Of a stretch of DNA of 64,000 nt, positions 23,050 to 30,781 are shown one piece after another. The stretch spans positions 1 through 64,000 of the forward strand of contig JAJUIB010000010.1 of NCBI GenBank assembly GCA_029265615.1, in the 5' to 3' direction. The notes below the pieces were generated by a model. That model saw only the letters and a list, made by a program, of their open reading frames with translations. It made no database searches and was not told the origin of the DNA. Position 1 is the first letter of the stretch. The number at the start of each line of letters is the position of its first letter. Both the position numbers and the translations under genes were made by a program. Source of the DNA: Spirochaetota bacterium (lineage in GTDB: Bacteria > Spirochaetota > Spirochaetia > Treponematales > Rectinemataceae).

Positions 23050-24636
23050 TCAGAATGTCGCGCGATAGGCGGCCGAGAACGCGAGGCTCGTGGCCGTTTC
23101 GGCTTGAGATAAATGACGAGGGAGCTCAAGACGCGCACCGAGCTCTACCGACACGCCGCCGCGCAGGGGAAGCTTGAGGCCAAGATTAGCGCGCAGGTCT
23201 TGCGGGCCAAGGCAGCCTGGCACCTCCGCCTTTCCTGAAATGCGTAAGCCGCCATCAAACACAGGTCTACGCAGCCCGCGACGCGTGCAAAACGCGCACT
23301 CGAGGGCATAGGACTGAGACGCCTCGTTCGAAGGGCGGGATGCCTTGACGGCGAGGCGGAACCCAAATGGGGCGCTTGAGGTTGTAGCTACTCCGAGCAC
23401 CGCGGCCCATGAAGGCGGTGCGAGTATTGAGGCGTGCTCAAACTCGAAACGCGGTTCGAGCGCGACGAAATCCCCCACGAAAGGTAGCCGCGCCGCGATT
23501 GCGAGCGAGGGACCGATCCATGGCGTTGCGAGAAAGGCGCCTTCTGGTCTTCCGTCCGGCGGCCGCGGCGCCTCGGCGACAAGGCGCGCGGAAACAGAAA
23601 GCTGTGCGGCGCGGCGCAGCGCGCGCCGCAGGTCGAGACCTGCGGCGAACCTACGGCGCGACGATTCTCCGAGGATGCCCCGGAACTGTTCACTGGCAAG
23701 TGAGGCAAAGGCGCGTACTGAGCTTGAGCCAAACCGGGTTTGCGCTTCGAGACGCAGAGCGAGACCGGGCGCCCCCGCCTCCTCAAGCGATGCGCCAAGA
23801 CCGAATGCGGCAAAGCCGCAGGCGGTTCGGCGCTCCGCCACGAGTGCGAGCGCAAGGCCGGTCGAGGCGGCCTGTGGCAGCGGCACGGGATGCCAGCCCC
23901 CGCCGCCTGCGTAGCTAGCCCTGCGATGCGCGACCGAAAGAAGCGAAAGGCCGCCCTCCCCGGCGGCAACATAAAGGCTGAGTCCACCCGCGACGGCCTC
24001 GGGAAAACCAGGCACTTCGCCGCCATCCTGGGCGGCGCGCTCATCCTCAGGCGTCACCTCAGACGCGGAAGCCCCCTGAGCTCCAAGGAGAAACCCGCCA
24101 GAATGCCCCTCGGCAAGGGCAAAGGCCGAAGCGCCTATAACGCACCCGACCCCGGCTACCGGCAGCGCTCTTTGCACTGCGAGAGCGGCGACCGAAAGGC
24201 CCGAGCGAAGCGCGCCGTCAAGCGCAAGCGGAGGAAGGCCCGCACCGTCCCCCGGCGCCGCCTTAAGGTCGATGGCGCCGCTTGTAAAGCCTGAACCACA
24301 GGCCGTCGGATCTGCAAGCAGTCGGAGCGGCCCCGTCATCCGTCCAGGACCGACGACGAGGCCGCGGCCTGCAAAGCCAAGCCGCGCCTCAGGCCCGGCC
24401 AGAGAGGCGCGAAACGCCCCACGAAGGACGTCCCTTCCCTCGCGCAGGCCCACTGAAAGCTCGAAGATGGGGATGCCTGAATCCGCACGGCCGGAGCCTG
24501 AAACAGCAAGGCCCTTGGTCTCAAAATCGGCGCACAGCTCGCCGCCACAAGGGGCGGCAAAGGCGAGGAGAGGAATCGCCAAGAAACAGAGCCTGGGGAT
24601 CGCGCGGCGCGCAGGTTGTGCAAGGTTCCGCATCAA
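23050..24636 (-). CDS. Predicted outer-membrane beta-barrel-like protein
   Basis: 528 residues, no family recognised. A signal peptide (RAIPRLCFLAIPLLAFAAP, cleavage near APCGG) starts the protein. The rest is Gly/Ala-rich with many short alternating strands (LALRLEAQTRFG, QLSVSARLVAEA, DLRANLGLKLPLRGGVSVELGARLEL). It ends in SLAFSAAYRATF, with the terminal Phe usual for proteins inserted by the BAM machinery. It contains several Cys residues, unusual for a barrel. It is divergent from the glutaredoxin-like gene and first in a minus-strand run with the Rieske gene 76 bases downstream. Confidence 0.65.
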   Translation of the reverse strand: MMRNLAQPARRAIPRLCFLAIPLLAFAAPCGGELCADFETKGLAVSGSGRADSGIPIFELSVGLREGRDVLRGAFRASLAGPEARLGFAGRGLVVGPGRMTGPLRLLADPTACGSGFTSGAIDLKAAPGDGAGLPPLALDGALRSGLSVAALAVQRALPVAGVGCVIGASAFALAEGHSGGFLLGAQGASASEVTPEDERAAQDGGEVPGFPEAVAGGLSLYVAAGEGGLSLLSVAHRRASYAGGGGWHPVPLPQAASTGLALALVAERRTACGFAAFGLGASLEEAGAPGLALRLEAQTRFGSSSVRAFASLASEQFRGILGESSRRRFAAGLDLRRALRRAAQLSVSARLVAEAPRPPDGRPEGAFLATPWIGPSLAIAARLPFVGDFVALEPRFEFEHASILAPPSWAAVLGVATTSSAPFGFRLAVKASRPSNEASQSYALECAFCTRRGLRRPVFDGGLRISGKAEVPGCLGPQDLRANLGLKLPLRGGVSVELGARLELPRHLSQAETATSLAFSAAYRATF

Positions 24637-24712
24637 AGCAAGGAACGCCGCATTCCTATCCTGGATGCTTTAAGGCGTCCGGTGTACGCCAGCAACGACT
24701 GACACGAGGCGC

Positions 24713-24741
24713 TTGACGACATAGATCATACATAGTATTTT
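24713..24741 (+). promoter_or_regulatory. Sigma-70-type promoter of the glutaredoxin-like gene
   Basis: TTGACG at 24713-24718, a 17-base spacer and TATTTT at 24736-24741, in an AT-rich patch that stands out from the GC-rich surroundings. The expected start leaves a leader of about 20 bases containing AAGGAG before ATG 24770. Confidence 0.6.
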
Positions 24742-24769
24742 CAATATATAACACACACAAGGAGCGACC

Positions 24770-25000
24770 ATGTCGGTAAGCATCTATACAACGCCAAGTT
24801 GTTCATATTGCCGCCTTGCGAAAGAGTACTTCCGTCGGCACAACATAGCATTCACGGAATATAATGTCGCCTCCGACCTTCGCCGCGCGGAGGAAATGGT
24901 GCGCCGCAGCGGACAGATGGGGGTTCCCGTGATCGACATAAACGGGCGGATTATTCTCGGCTTCAACGAAGCGGAAATCGAGCGCGCCCTAAAACGGTAG
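24770..25000 (+). CDS. Glutaredoxin-like protein (NrdH/Grx fold)
   Basis: 76 residues. Thioredoxin-fold dithiol oxidoreductase with active site Cys11-Ser-Tyr-Cys14 after IYTTPS, cis-proline motif MGVPVIDING, and the FNEAEIERAL C-terminal helix. It should reduce protein disulfides or serve as electron donor to ribonucleotide reductase; no nrd gene is nearby to choose between these. AAGGAG lies six bases before the ATG. Its stop codon falls inside a 10-bp hairpin. Confidence 0.92.
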   Translation: MSVSIYTTPSCSYCRLAKEYFRRHNIAFTEYNVASDLRRAEEMVRRSGQMGVPVIDINGRIILGFNEAEIERALKR

Positions 25001-25015
25001 CCCCCTTTAGGGCGC
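24984..25015 (+). terminator. Stem-loop spanning the glutaredoxin stop codon
   Basis: GCGCCCTAAA (24984-24993) pairs perfectly with TTTAGGGCGC (25006-25015) across a 12-base loop that contains the TAG. No U-tract follows, so it is at best a weak or factor-assisted terminator or an mRNA 3' stabiliser. Confidence 0.4.
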
Positions 25016-25030
25016 CCCGCGTCTTAAGGC

Positions 25031-25060
25031 TTGTTTTACGATCCAAAGCTCCCCTATTAT
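25031..25060 (+). promoter_or_regulatory. Candidate promoter giving leaderless mRNA of the HExxH gene
   Basis: TTGTTT at 25031-25036, an 18-base spacer and TATTAT at 25055-25060. The ATG at 25067 is exactly where transcription would be expected to begin, and no Shine-Dalgarno sequence precedes it. Confidence 0.45.
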
Positions 25061-25066
25061 GGCCGC

Positions 25067-25864
25067 ATGAACCAAGAGAGAGTGCGGGCCATCCTACTCG
25101 ACACGGCGGAAGCGGAGACCGACTTCACCGTGATCTTTTCGGGCAAGGAAAGCGCGGTCGCAAACGGCCTGTACAAGCCCCAGACGCGGGAAATAATCCT
25201 CCACAACCGCAACTTCGACTCAGACGACCAGCTCATTTATACGGCGCTTCACGAGTATGCCCACCACCTCCACTGTGAGCGAAAGGGCTTTGTGGTTTCC
25301 GGACGGGCGCATACGAACGAGTTTTGGGGCATTTTCCACGAGCTTCTGGTCACAGCCGAAGCGAAGGGACACTACAGGAACATCTTCGACACGGAACCAG
25401 CCTTTGTCGAGCTTACGCGGAGGATCAAGGAATCCTGCATCGCCGAAAACGGCAGACTCATGCTTGAGTTCGGCAGGCTCATGATCGAGGCGCAGGCGCT
25501 CTGCGAACGATACACAATGAGGTTCGAAGACTATGTCGACCGGGCCCTCGGTGTACCGCGGACGACAGCGACGGCGGCTTCGCGGGCCGCGGTGTATGCG
25601 GTCGATCCTTCGATTGGCTGGGATGGGCTCAAACTCGCCGCTGGCATCCGCGACCCTGAGGAGCGCGCAGAAGCGGTCGCCGCCCTCAAGGGCGGAGCGA
25701 GCCCCGCCTCGATTCGCGCGCGCTTTTCCGCCGACAAGCCGCCTGAAAACAAGGCGGAGCGGCTTCTCAAGGAAAAAGCCCGGATCGAAAAAAACATCCG
25801 CATTCTCGAAGAAAAGCTCGCCGAAGTTGAAAAGCGGCTTGCAGAGGCCGAGGGGCTAGCCTGA
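25067..25864 (+). CDS. Putative zinc metallopeptidase-like protein with C-terminal coiled coil
   Basis: 265 residues, family not recognised. A LHEYAHHLHC motif (His62-Glu63-x2-His66) fits a zincin HExxH site, preceded by YTALHEYA in a helix and followed by HTNEFWGIFHELL, which could supply a third ligand. Residues about 220-260 form a charged coiled coil (ENKAERLLKEKARIEKNIR; LEEKLAEVEKRLAEAE). No signal peptide, so cytoplasmic. A short LDTAEAETDFTVIFSGKE segment precedes it, as in small SprT- or ImmA-like proteins, but neither assignment is firm. It shares TGATG with the SGNH hydrolase gene and is cotranscribed with it. Confidence 0.65.
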   Translation: MNQERVRAILLDTAEAETDFTVIFSGKESAVANGLYKPQTREIILHNRNFDSDDQLIYTALHEYAHHLHCERKGFVVSGRAHTNEFWGIFHELLVTAEAKGHYRNIFDTEPAFVELTRRIKESCIAENGRLMLEFGRLMIEAQALCERYTMRFEDYVDRALGVPRTTATAASRAAVYAVDPSIGWDGLKLAAGIRDPEERAEAVAALKGGASPASIRARFSADKPPENKAERLLKEKARIEKNIRILEEKLAEVEKRLAEAEGLA

Positions 25865-26751
25865 TGCTTTCCTTCCTCATCCTGAGCCTTGTCTTGGGCG
25901 GGCTGTTCGCCGTTCTTCTTGTCTCGCTCGCGCTCTCGCTGTCGCGCGCGCGGATCGAACTTCCGCCGAATGCGCCCACACGGCTCCTCGAGGCGCTCGG
26001 GGAGGCAGGACGGGCGGCGCCGCGCGCGGCGCGGAAAGGCAGGCCGCTTGTAGTCTGCCTGGGAGATTCCATCACGCACGGGGTCTTGAGCGCGAACTAT
26101 GTCGCACTCCTCGAGGCGCGCCTTCCCGAATGGTCATTCTCGAACGGCGGGGTTAACAGCGAGCTAGCCTACAATCTCGCGGCGCGGCTCGACGATGCGA
26201 TCGCCCTCGATCCGGAAGCGGTGACGGTCCTCATCGGCTCGAACGATGCGAATGCCACCTTCGGACTCAAATCAGCGCTTGGCTACTACGCCCTCCACAA
26301 GCTGCCCGAACGGCCGAACCTCCTCTTTTTCCGCGAAAACCTCACGCTCATCGTCCGCCGCCTTAAAAAGGAAAGCCGTGCGCGCATCGCTCTTCTCTCG
26401 ATTCCGCCCATCGGCGAAGATCCGAAGCACTACGCATGGCTCCGGACGGAAGAATATGCGCAGGCAATCAAGGATATCGCCAAGGAGGAAGGCGTCGAGT
26501 ATCTGCCGCTCCGCGAACGGCTTTGCGCCTACCTCGAATCGGTGCCGGCGGGGCGGGCGATTCCCTTCGAGCGCTTCGGACAGGCGCAGAACCGCGCGGC
26601 CCGCTCGAGGCTCCTCCTTGGCAAGAGCTTTGACGAAATAGCCGCGGCCAACGGCTTTCATGTTCTCGTCGACGGCATCCATCTTAACACCCACGGGGCG
26701 GCGATTATCGCCGACCTCATCGAGGGTTTTTTGCGCGGAGCGGCGAAATAG
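25864..26751 (+). CDS. GDSL/SGNH-family hydrolase, membrane-anchored
   Basis: 295 residues. An N-terminal TM (LILSLVLGGLFAVLLVSLAL, about 5-26) anchors an SGNH esterase domain: block I VCLGDSITHG (Ser69), block II Gly in NGGVNSE, block III IGSNDAN (Asn127) and block V DGIHLN (Asp270, His273). The full Ser-Gly-Asn-His set is present, so an active extracytoplasmic esterase or acyl/deacetylase is expected. The substrate is not predictable. Start overlaps the previous stop (TGATG). It is convergent with the NrnA-like gene. Confidence 0.88.
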   Translation: MLSFLILSLVLGGLFAVLLVSLALSLSRARIELPPNAPTRLLEALGEAGRAAPRAARKGRPLVVCLGDSITHGVLSANYVALLEARLPEWSFSNGGVNSELAYNLAARLDDAIALDPEAVTVLIGSNDANATFGLKSALGYYALHKLPERPNLLFFRENLTLIVRRLKKESRARIALLSIPPIGEDPKHYAWLRTEEYAQAIKDIAKEEGVEYLPLRERLCAYLESVPAGRAIPFERFGQAQNRAARSRLLLGKSFDEIAAANGFHVLVDGIHLNTHGAAIIADLIEGFLRGAAK

Positions 26752-26752
26752 C

Positions 26753-27733
26753 TCACTCCTCGAGGGCGGCGAAGGCGGGCGCGAAGGCCCCGAGGAGGAG
26801 TTCGCGCACCTCGTCGATCCGCCCCCGGATGGACAGTCCCGCCGCAAGGCGGTGCCCGCCGCCGCCGAATGCGGCGGCGATCTTGCCCACATCCACTTGC
26901 TCGCGGGCGCGAAGGCCGACGGTGCAGTCGGTTTCACTCTCCTGGCGGATGATGACGGCGGCCTCGCAGCCGGCAACGGAGAGGAGTAGCTGATACAGCA
27001 TGTCGGAGTCGCGACTTGCAAGCCCGTAGCGCTGCTGGTCGTCGAGTGTCACATAGGACACAAGGAGCCGGTCTTCGAAATACGGCTCAGTGCGCGTGAG
27101 TATCTCGCCCATGAGACGCCGCGAAAACAGGGATTTTCCGCCATACATCTGCGCAAAGGCGCGCTTGGGCGAAGCGCCAGCGGCGACAAGCCGAGAAGCT
27201 GCGGCAAAAGTCTCCGCGCTCGCATCGTCAAGGTGGCGAAAATAGCCCGTGTCCGTCGCAAGACCGAAAAACAGGTATTCGGCCTCCTCCTTGGTAGGCA
27301 CCTGGCCCATCGCCTCGATAAGCGCAAGCACCATGAGCGTCACAGCGGGGGCACGGTCATCGATGTACACCGCCTGCCCCGAGGCCGAGCCCGAGGCATG
27401 ATGGTCGATAAAGGCGGTTGGCACCGCAGGAAGGCTCTCTGCGATGGAGCCGATGCGCTCGCGGCTTGAGCAGTCGAGGATGATGGCCGCAGCGCGCTCG
27501 TAGGCGCGTTCGGCCGGCGCGGTTGCCGAGAAGCGGTGCTCGAAGGAGAGGATCTCCGTCCGCGTGAACGGCCCCGCAGAAAGAAGCGCCGCATCTTTGC
27601 CAATACGGCGCAAAAACGAGGCCAGGGCTAGCTGCGAGCCGATGCAATCGCCGTCGGGCTCTTTGTGGCCGACGACATAGAACGCCTGATGGCCCTCGAT
27701 GAACTCGAGAATATCGGGAGGAACGGGTTTCAT
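26753..27733 (-). CDS. DHH/DHHA1 phosphoesterase, NrnA-like (oligoribonuclease / pAp phosphatase)
   Basis: 326 residues. DHH motifs: GHKEPDGDCIGSQLAL, AIILDCSSRERIG, AFIDHHASGSA and FFGLATDTGYFRH. The C-terminal DHHA1 domain has AAFGGGGHRLAAG. This composition is that of NrnA/GdpP-type catalytic modules without sensor domains. NrnA degrades 2-5 nt RNAs and pAp with Mn2+. ATG 27733 was chosen because it starts right at the N-terminal helix; the upstream in-frame extension is short. It stands alone, convergent with the SGNH gene and downstream of a hairpin terminator. Confidence 0.88.
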   Translation of the reverse strand: MKPVPPDILEFIEGHQAFYVVGHKEPDGDCIGSQLALASFLRRIGKDAALLSAGPFTRTEILSFEHRFSATAPAERAYERAAAIILDCSSRERIGSIAESLPAVPTAFIDHHASGSASGQAVYIDDRAPAVTLMVLALIEAMGQVPTKEEAEYLFFGLATDTGYFRHLDDASAETFAAASRLVAAGASPKRAFAQMYGGKSLFSRRLMGEILTRTEPYFEDRLLVSYVTLDDQQRYGLASRDSDMLYQLLLSVAGCEAAVIIRQESETDCTVGLRAREQVDVGKIAAAFGGGGHRLAAGLSIRGRIDEVRELLLGAFAPAFAALEE

Positions 27734-27770
27734 GGCTTGCCGCCCTTCATAGTATTTCGCGCACAAGACA

Positions 27771-27794
27771 GCCGTCCGGGATGTCCCGGACGGC
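27771..27794 (-). terminator. Perfect 11-bp hairpin after the secreted-protein gene
   Basis: GCCGTCCGGGA (27771-27781) and its exact complement (27784-27794) flank a two-base loop. On the minus strand it lies 35 bases beyond the stop of the secreted-protein gene and is followed by a short mixed T-rich stretch (TGTCTTGTG). Probable terminator, weak U-tract. Confidence 0.55.
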
Positions 27795-27829
27795 CTTCGG
27801 TGCGCGGATCGGTGCGAGGTCTCAGTCTA

Positions 27830-28219
27830 TCAGAACTCGGGTTTTAATTCATCCACATTGAATTTGCCCCGCCCGACATCGGGCTCAAGGACACCCCAGG
27901 TCTCATCCTTCATGCTCGCTTTTACGTAGAGGCGGACATGACTGAACTTCCCTTCCTTGTAGTAGAGCACCACATAGGGGAAGCTCGGATCGTTCGCCCG
28001 AATGAGTTCCGCCTTGCCGCCGGGGACAAACCACTTCGCGGGGATGTAGAACTCCGCCATGCCCGTAGATCCCTTGCGGTAGATCACCCGGTAGCCCTCA
28101 GCATGGGAATAGACCTTGACCACGTCGAAGCGCAGCGGATAGAAGGAGGAAGTTTCCGCCGAGAGGGTAAATACGGCGACAAGCGCGACAAGGCCGAGGA
28201 CGATCAAAGCGCGTTTCAT
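27830..28219 (-). CDS. Small secreted protein of unknown function
   Basis: 129 residues. A clean signal peptide (MKRALIVLGLVALVAVFTLS, cleavage after SAE) precedes a beta-rich domain of about 108 residues (VIYRKGSTGMAEFYIPAKWF; PYVVLYYKEGKFSHVRLYV). No cysteine in the mature part and no lipobox, so it is periplasmic or exported. It resembles short periplasmic proteins seen in other spirochaetes, but no family is named. Single gene, divergent from endonuclease III. Confidence 0.75.
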   Translation of the reverse strand: MKRALIVLGLVALVAVFTLSAETSSFYPLRFDVVKVYSHAEGYRVIYRKGSTGMAEFYIPAKWFVPGGKAELIRANDPSFPYVVLYYKEGKFSHVRLYVKASMKDETWGVLEPDVGRGKFNVDELKPEF

Positions 28220-28309
28220 GCGACCCTCCGTTTCAAGAAAAAGTATACGATCCTGCGCCCCGCGCGCGCAAGGCGAAAACGCGAAGTTCTCCGCGATAGC
28301 CGACCGAGC

Positions 28310-28339
28310 TTGCCGCGCGCACCTTGAGGCGGCTATATT
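28310..28339 (+). promoter_or_regulatory. Candidate promoter of endonuclease III, leaderless arrangement
   Basis: TTGCCG at 28310-28315, an 18-base spacer and TATATT at 28334-28339. The GTG start at 28347 lies seven bases after the -10 box, with no Shine-Dalgarno sequence. Confidence 0.4.
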
Positions 28340-28346
28340 TCGGCTT

Positions 28347-29012
28347 GTGACCACGGAGCTTTCCATCCTCACGGCCCGGGCGGATGCGGCGTTTTCCATC
28401 CTTTCACCCCTCTGGCCCGACGCCGTTCCGCTTCTTGCGCACCGAAACCCCTTCGAGCTCCTATGCGCCACCGCGCTTTCGGCACAGACCACCGATGAAC
28501 AGGTGAACCGCGCGACGCCCGGCCTTTTCGCCCGCTGGCCCGACGCCGCGGCGATGGCGAAGGCCCCCCTTGAGGAAGTCGAGGGCGCGATACGCGGCAT
28601 TGGTTTTTGGAGGACCAAGGCACGGCACCTCATCGAAACCGCGCAGATCCTCGTCGAGCGCCATGGCGGTGAGGTGCCCCGGACTATGGAGGAGCTTCTC
28701 GCCCTGCCGGGCGTGGGGCGCAAGACCGCAAACCTCGTCCTTTCGGCCTGCTTCGGCGTGCCCGGCCTTATCGTCGATACACACGTCATGCGGGTGGTTC
28801 TCAGACTCGGGCTCTTCGACAAACCCGACCCCGTCGCGATCGAGCGGCGGCTTCTACTGCTTGTCCCGCCCGAGCGCCGCACGGCCTTCTCGCACGCGCT
28901 CAACCGCCACGGGAAGCACTGCTGCCGCGCCCGGAACCCCGCGTGCCTGCGCGGATCTCCCTGCCCCCTTGCGAAAATCTGCCCCAAGATCGGCCTTGCA
29001 CCGCAAGCGTAA
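28347..29012 (+). CDS. nth: Endonuclease III (DNA glycosylase/AP lyase)
   Basis: 221 residues from GTG 28347. It removes oxidised pyrimidines and nicks AP sites. The helix-hairpin-helix LPGVGRKTANLVL carries the Schiff-base Lys126, and IVDTHVMRV carries catalytic Asp144. LLCATALSAQTTDEQVN matches the family's DNA-reading loop. The C-terminal iron-sulfur motif is C193-x6-C200-x5-C206-x5-C212, whereas the usual spacing is x6-x2-x5, so the cluster loop has three extra residues. The GTG is preferred because it starts just before the first helix. The longer frame upstream lies in the region divergent from the secreted-protein gene. Confidence 0.93.
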   Translation: MTTELSILTARADAAFSILSPLWPDAVPLLAHRNPFELLCATALSAQTTDEQVNRATPGLFARWPDAAAMAKAPLEEVEGAIRGIGFWRTKARHLIETAQILVERHGGEVPRTMEELLALPGVGRKTANLVLSACFGVPGLIVDTHVMRVVLRLGLFDKPDPVAIERRLLLLVPPERRTAFSHALNRHGKHCCRARNPACLRGSPCPLAKICPKIGLAPQA

Positions 29013-29039
29013 CGGGGGACGTGGGGGCGTTCATCCTGC

Positions 29040-30542
29040 ATGCAGGACCTTTCTGCAAATCTCCATGAGGTCTGCGACCCGGTCGCCGCCTCTGCACGCG
29101 AGCGTTTTGGCCTGTCCTACCTCTATCCCCTCCAGCGGCTTGCAATTGCGAACATCCTCGACGCCGAGTGCGCCGAGGAGCCGATGCGCCAGCTCGTCCT
29201 CCTTCCGACCGGTGCCGGCAAATCGCTGTGTTTTCAGCTACCCGCCCTCTTCCTTTCAGGACCCTCGATCGTTGTCTATCCCCTTCTTGCGCTCATGGCG
29301 GATCAACAGCGCAGGCTCGAGGAGCTAAGCATACCGAGCGTCATGTTCCGTGGCGGCCAAAGCGAGGAGGAGCGGCGCGCCGCATGCGAAGCACTGCGCC
29401 GCCGCGAGGCAAAGGTCGCCATCGCCAATCCCGAAGTACTTGGTAACGAAGATCTCCTTGGCTTTCTCGCCGATCTTTCGCCCTCCCATCTTGCCATCGA
29501 CGAAGCGCACTGTGTGACCGAATGGGGGGAAACGTTCCGGCCTGCCTATCTCCGCCTGGGCGCCATCGTGGAGCGGCTTGCGCCGCATGCGCTTTCCGCC
29601 TTTACCGCGACCGCAAGCCCCGAGGTCGTCAGCGCACTCGAAGCGGCACTGTTCCACAGGGCGCCCTACCGCCTTGTCGTGGGTAATCCCGACCGTCCGA
29701 ACCTCTTTTACGCGGTGGTGCCCAGTCTTGCACCGATCCGCAGTCTTGAAGGGCTCGTCCGCGAGCTTCCCAAACCCCTCATCGTTTTCTGCGCTTCACG
29801 CAAGGGCACCGAGCTCGTCGCGGAGACGCTCTGCGAGCGCCTTGCTACCCAGGAGGTCCGCTTCTACCACGCAGGACTTGAACGCGCGGAAAAACAGTCG
29901 GTCGAGGAATGGTTTTTCGCAAGCACAACGGGGGTGCTCGTGGCAACCTGCGCCTACGGACTCGGCGTCGACAAAAAGAACATCCGCACGGTAGTCCACT
30001 ATGAAGCGCCGAGCTCGGTGGAGGCCTATCTCCAGGAAGCGGGACGGGCAGGGAGAGATGGACTACCGGCGCTGGCGGTGCTCATCGCCGGCCCTGAGGA
30101 GGGGAAAAACAGCAGAGAAAATGCCGACGCGGCCCGCGAAGCGCGAAGGGCGGCGTTTCGCGCCTATGCGCGGGGCTCGGGCACCTGTCGCCGCGCAGCG
30201 CTTCTCGGCCTCCTGGGCGCGAGCCTTGAGGGGCCCTGCGCAGGCTGCGATCGCTGCGTGGGAAAGGCGATCGAGGAGGCGGAAGGCCGGGCCGAACTTG
30301 TGGAATTTCTCCGCCGCAACCCGCGGCGCTTCGGGGCAACCGAGGCGGCGGAGCGCCTACGCGGGCGGCCAGGCTTGGAGCCACCGCAGGTCCCCGGCGG
30401 AGAAGCTCTTTCAAGCTGGCGGCTTGAGGATATCGCCGCGGCGATCGGTGCAGCCACCGGCCTCGGCATCATCACGGAAGTGGCGCGGGGACCCTGGAAG
30501 GGCAGGCTCGCTCCCGCGCGTCGTAGCGCCCGGGAAGCTTAG
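29040..30542 (+). CDS. RecQ-type ATP-dependent DNA helicase, short form
   Basis: 500 residues. SF2 helicase with motif 0 YPLQRLAIANIL, Walker A LLPTGAGKSLCFQLP (Lys61), DEAH box AIDEAHCVTEWGETFRP with the RecQ aromatic-rich loop, SAFTATAS, FCASRKGTELVAETL and motif VI YLQEAGRAGRDG. A RecQ zinc site follows (C-x16-C-x2-C-x2-C: SGTCRRAAL ... PCAGCDRC). A short winged-helix-like end completes the protein. The HRDC domain is absent, making it shorter than E. coli RecQ (about 610). It lies 27 bases after nth on the same strand, a plausible DNA-repair pair. The last four bases overlap the opposite-strand small gene. Confidence 0.9.
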   Translation: MQDLSANLHEVCDPVAASARERFGLSYLYPLQRLAIANILDAECAEEPMRQLVLLPTGAGKSLCFQLPALFLSGPSIVVYPLLALMADQQRRLEELSIPSVMFRGGQSEEERRAACEALRRREAKVAIANPEVLGNEDLLGFLADLSPSHLAIDEAHCVTEWGETFRPAYLRLGAIVERLAPHALSAFTATASPEVVSALEAALFHRAPYRLVVGNPDRPNLFYAVVPSLAPIRSLEGLVRELPKPLIVFCASRKGTELVAETLCERLATQEVRFYHAGLERAEKQSVEEWFFASTTGVLVATCAYGLGVDKKNIRTVVHYEAPSSVEAYLQEAGRAGRDGLPALAVLIAGPEEGKNSRENADAAREARRAAFRAYARGSGTCRRAALLGLLGASLEGPCAGCDRCVGKAIEEAEGRAELVEFLRRNPRRFGATEAAERLRGRPGLEPPQVPGGEALSSWRLEDIAAAIGAATGLGIITEVARGPWKGRLAPARRSAREA

Positions 30543-30778
30543 AGGCTCTCTTCTTCTCCCTCGGTCGAGGGCGCCGCAGGCGCGCTAGCCCTGGCCTTAG
30601 CCCCCCTGTTGGTAGCGCCTTTGGCGGCGACGCGCGCAGAAGGCGGGCGGGGCTTCTTATACACAAGCCCCACATAGCGAAAGAGCGACCAGCTTATGAG
30701 TATCGCCACCGCCGCCCCGATCACGCGGACATCGGCGAGCACGGCGAGCGAGAGGTCAAGGTATTCCCGTATCGGCAT
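30539..30778 (-). CDS. Small single-TM protein of unknown function
   Basis: 79 residues. One TM helix at about 15-35 (ADVRVIGAAVAILISWSLF), then a basic, Ala/Pro-rich tail (YKKPRPPSARVAAKGATNRG) ending in acidic EGEEESL. It starts four bases after the stop of the PilZ-like gene and is probably translated from the same mRNA. Nothing in it points to a specific function. Its placement suggests a membrane partner for the PilZ-like protein. Confidence 0.55.
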   Translation of the reverse strand: MPIREYLDLSLAVLADVRVIGAAVAILISWSLFRYVGLVYKKPRPPSARVAAKGATNRGAKARASAPAAPSTEGEEESL

Positions 30779-30781
30779 GCC

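Noticed and set aside
23409-23918. Overlapping plus-strand frames inside the beta-barrel-like gene
   Set aside because: Arg/Ala-rich antisense frames; the minus strand has a signal peptide and a terminal Phe typical of a real exported protein.
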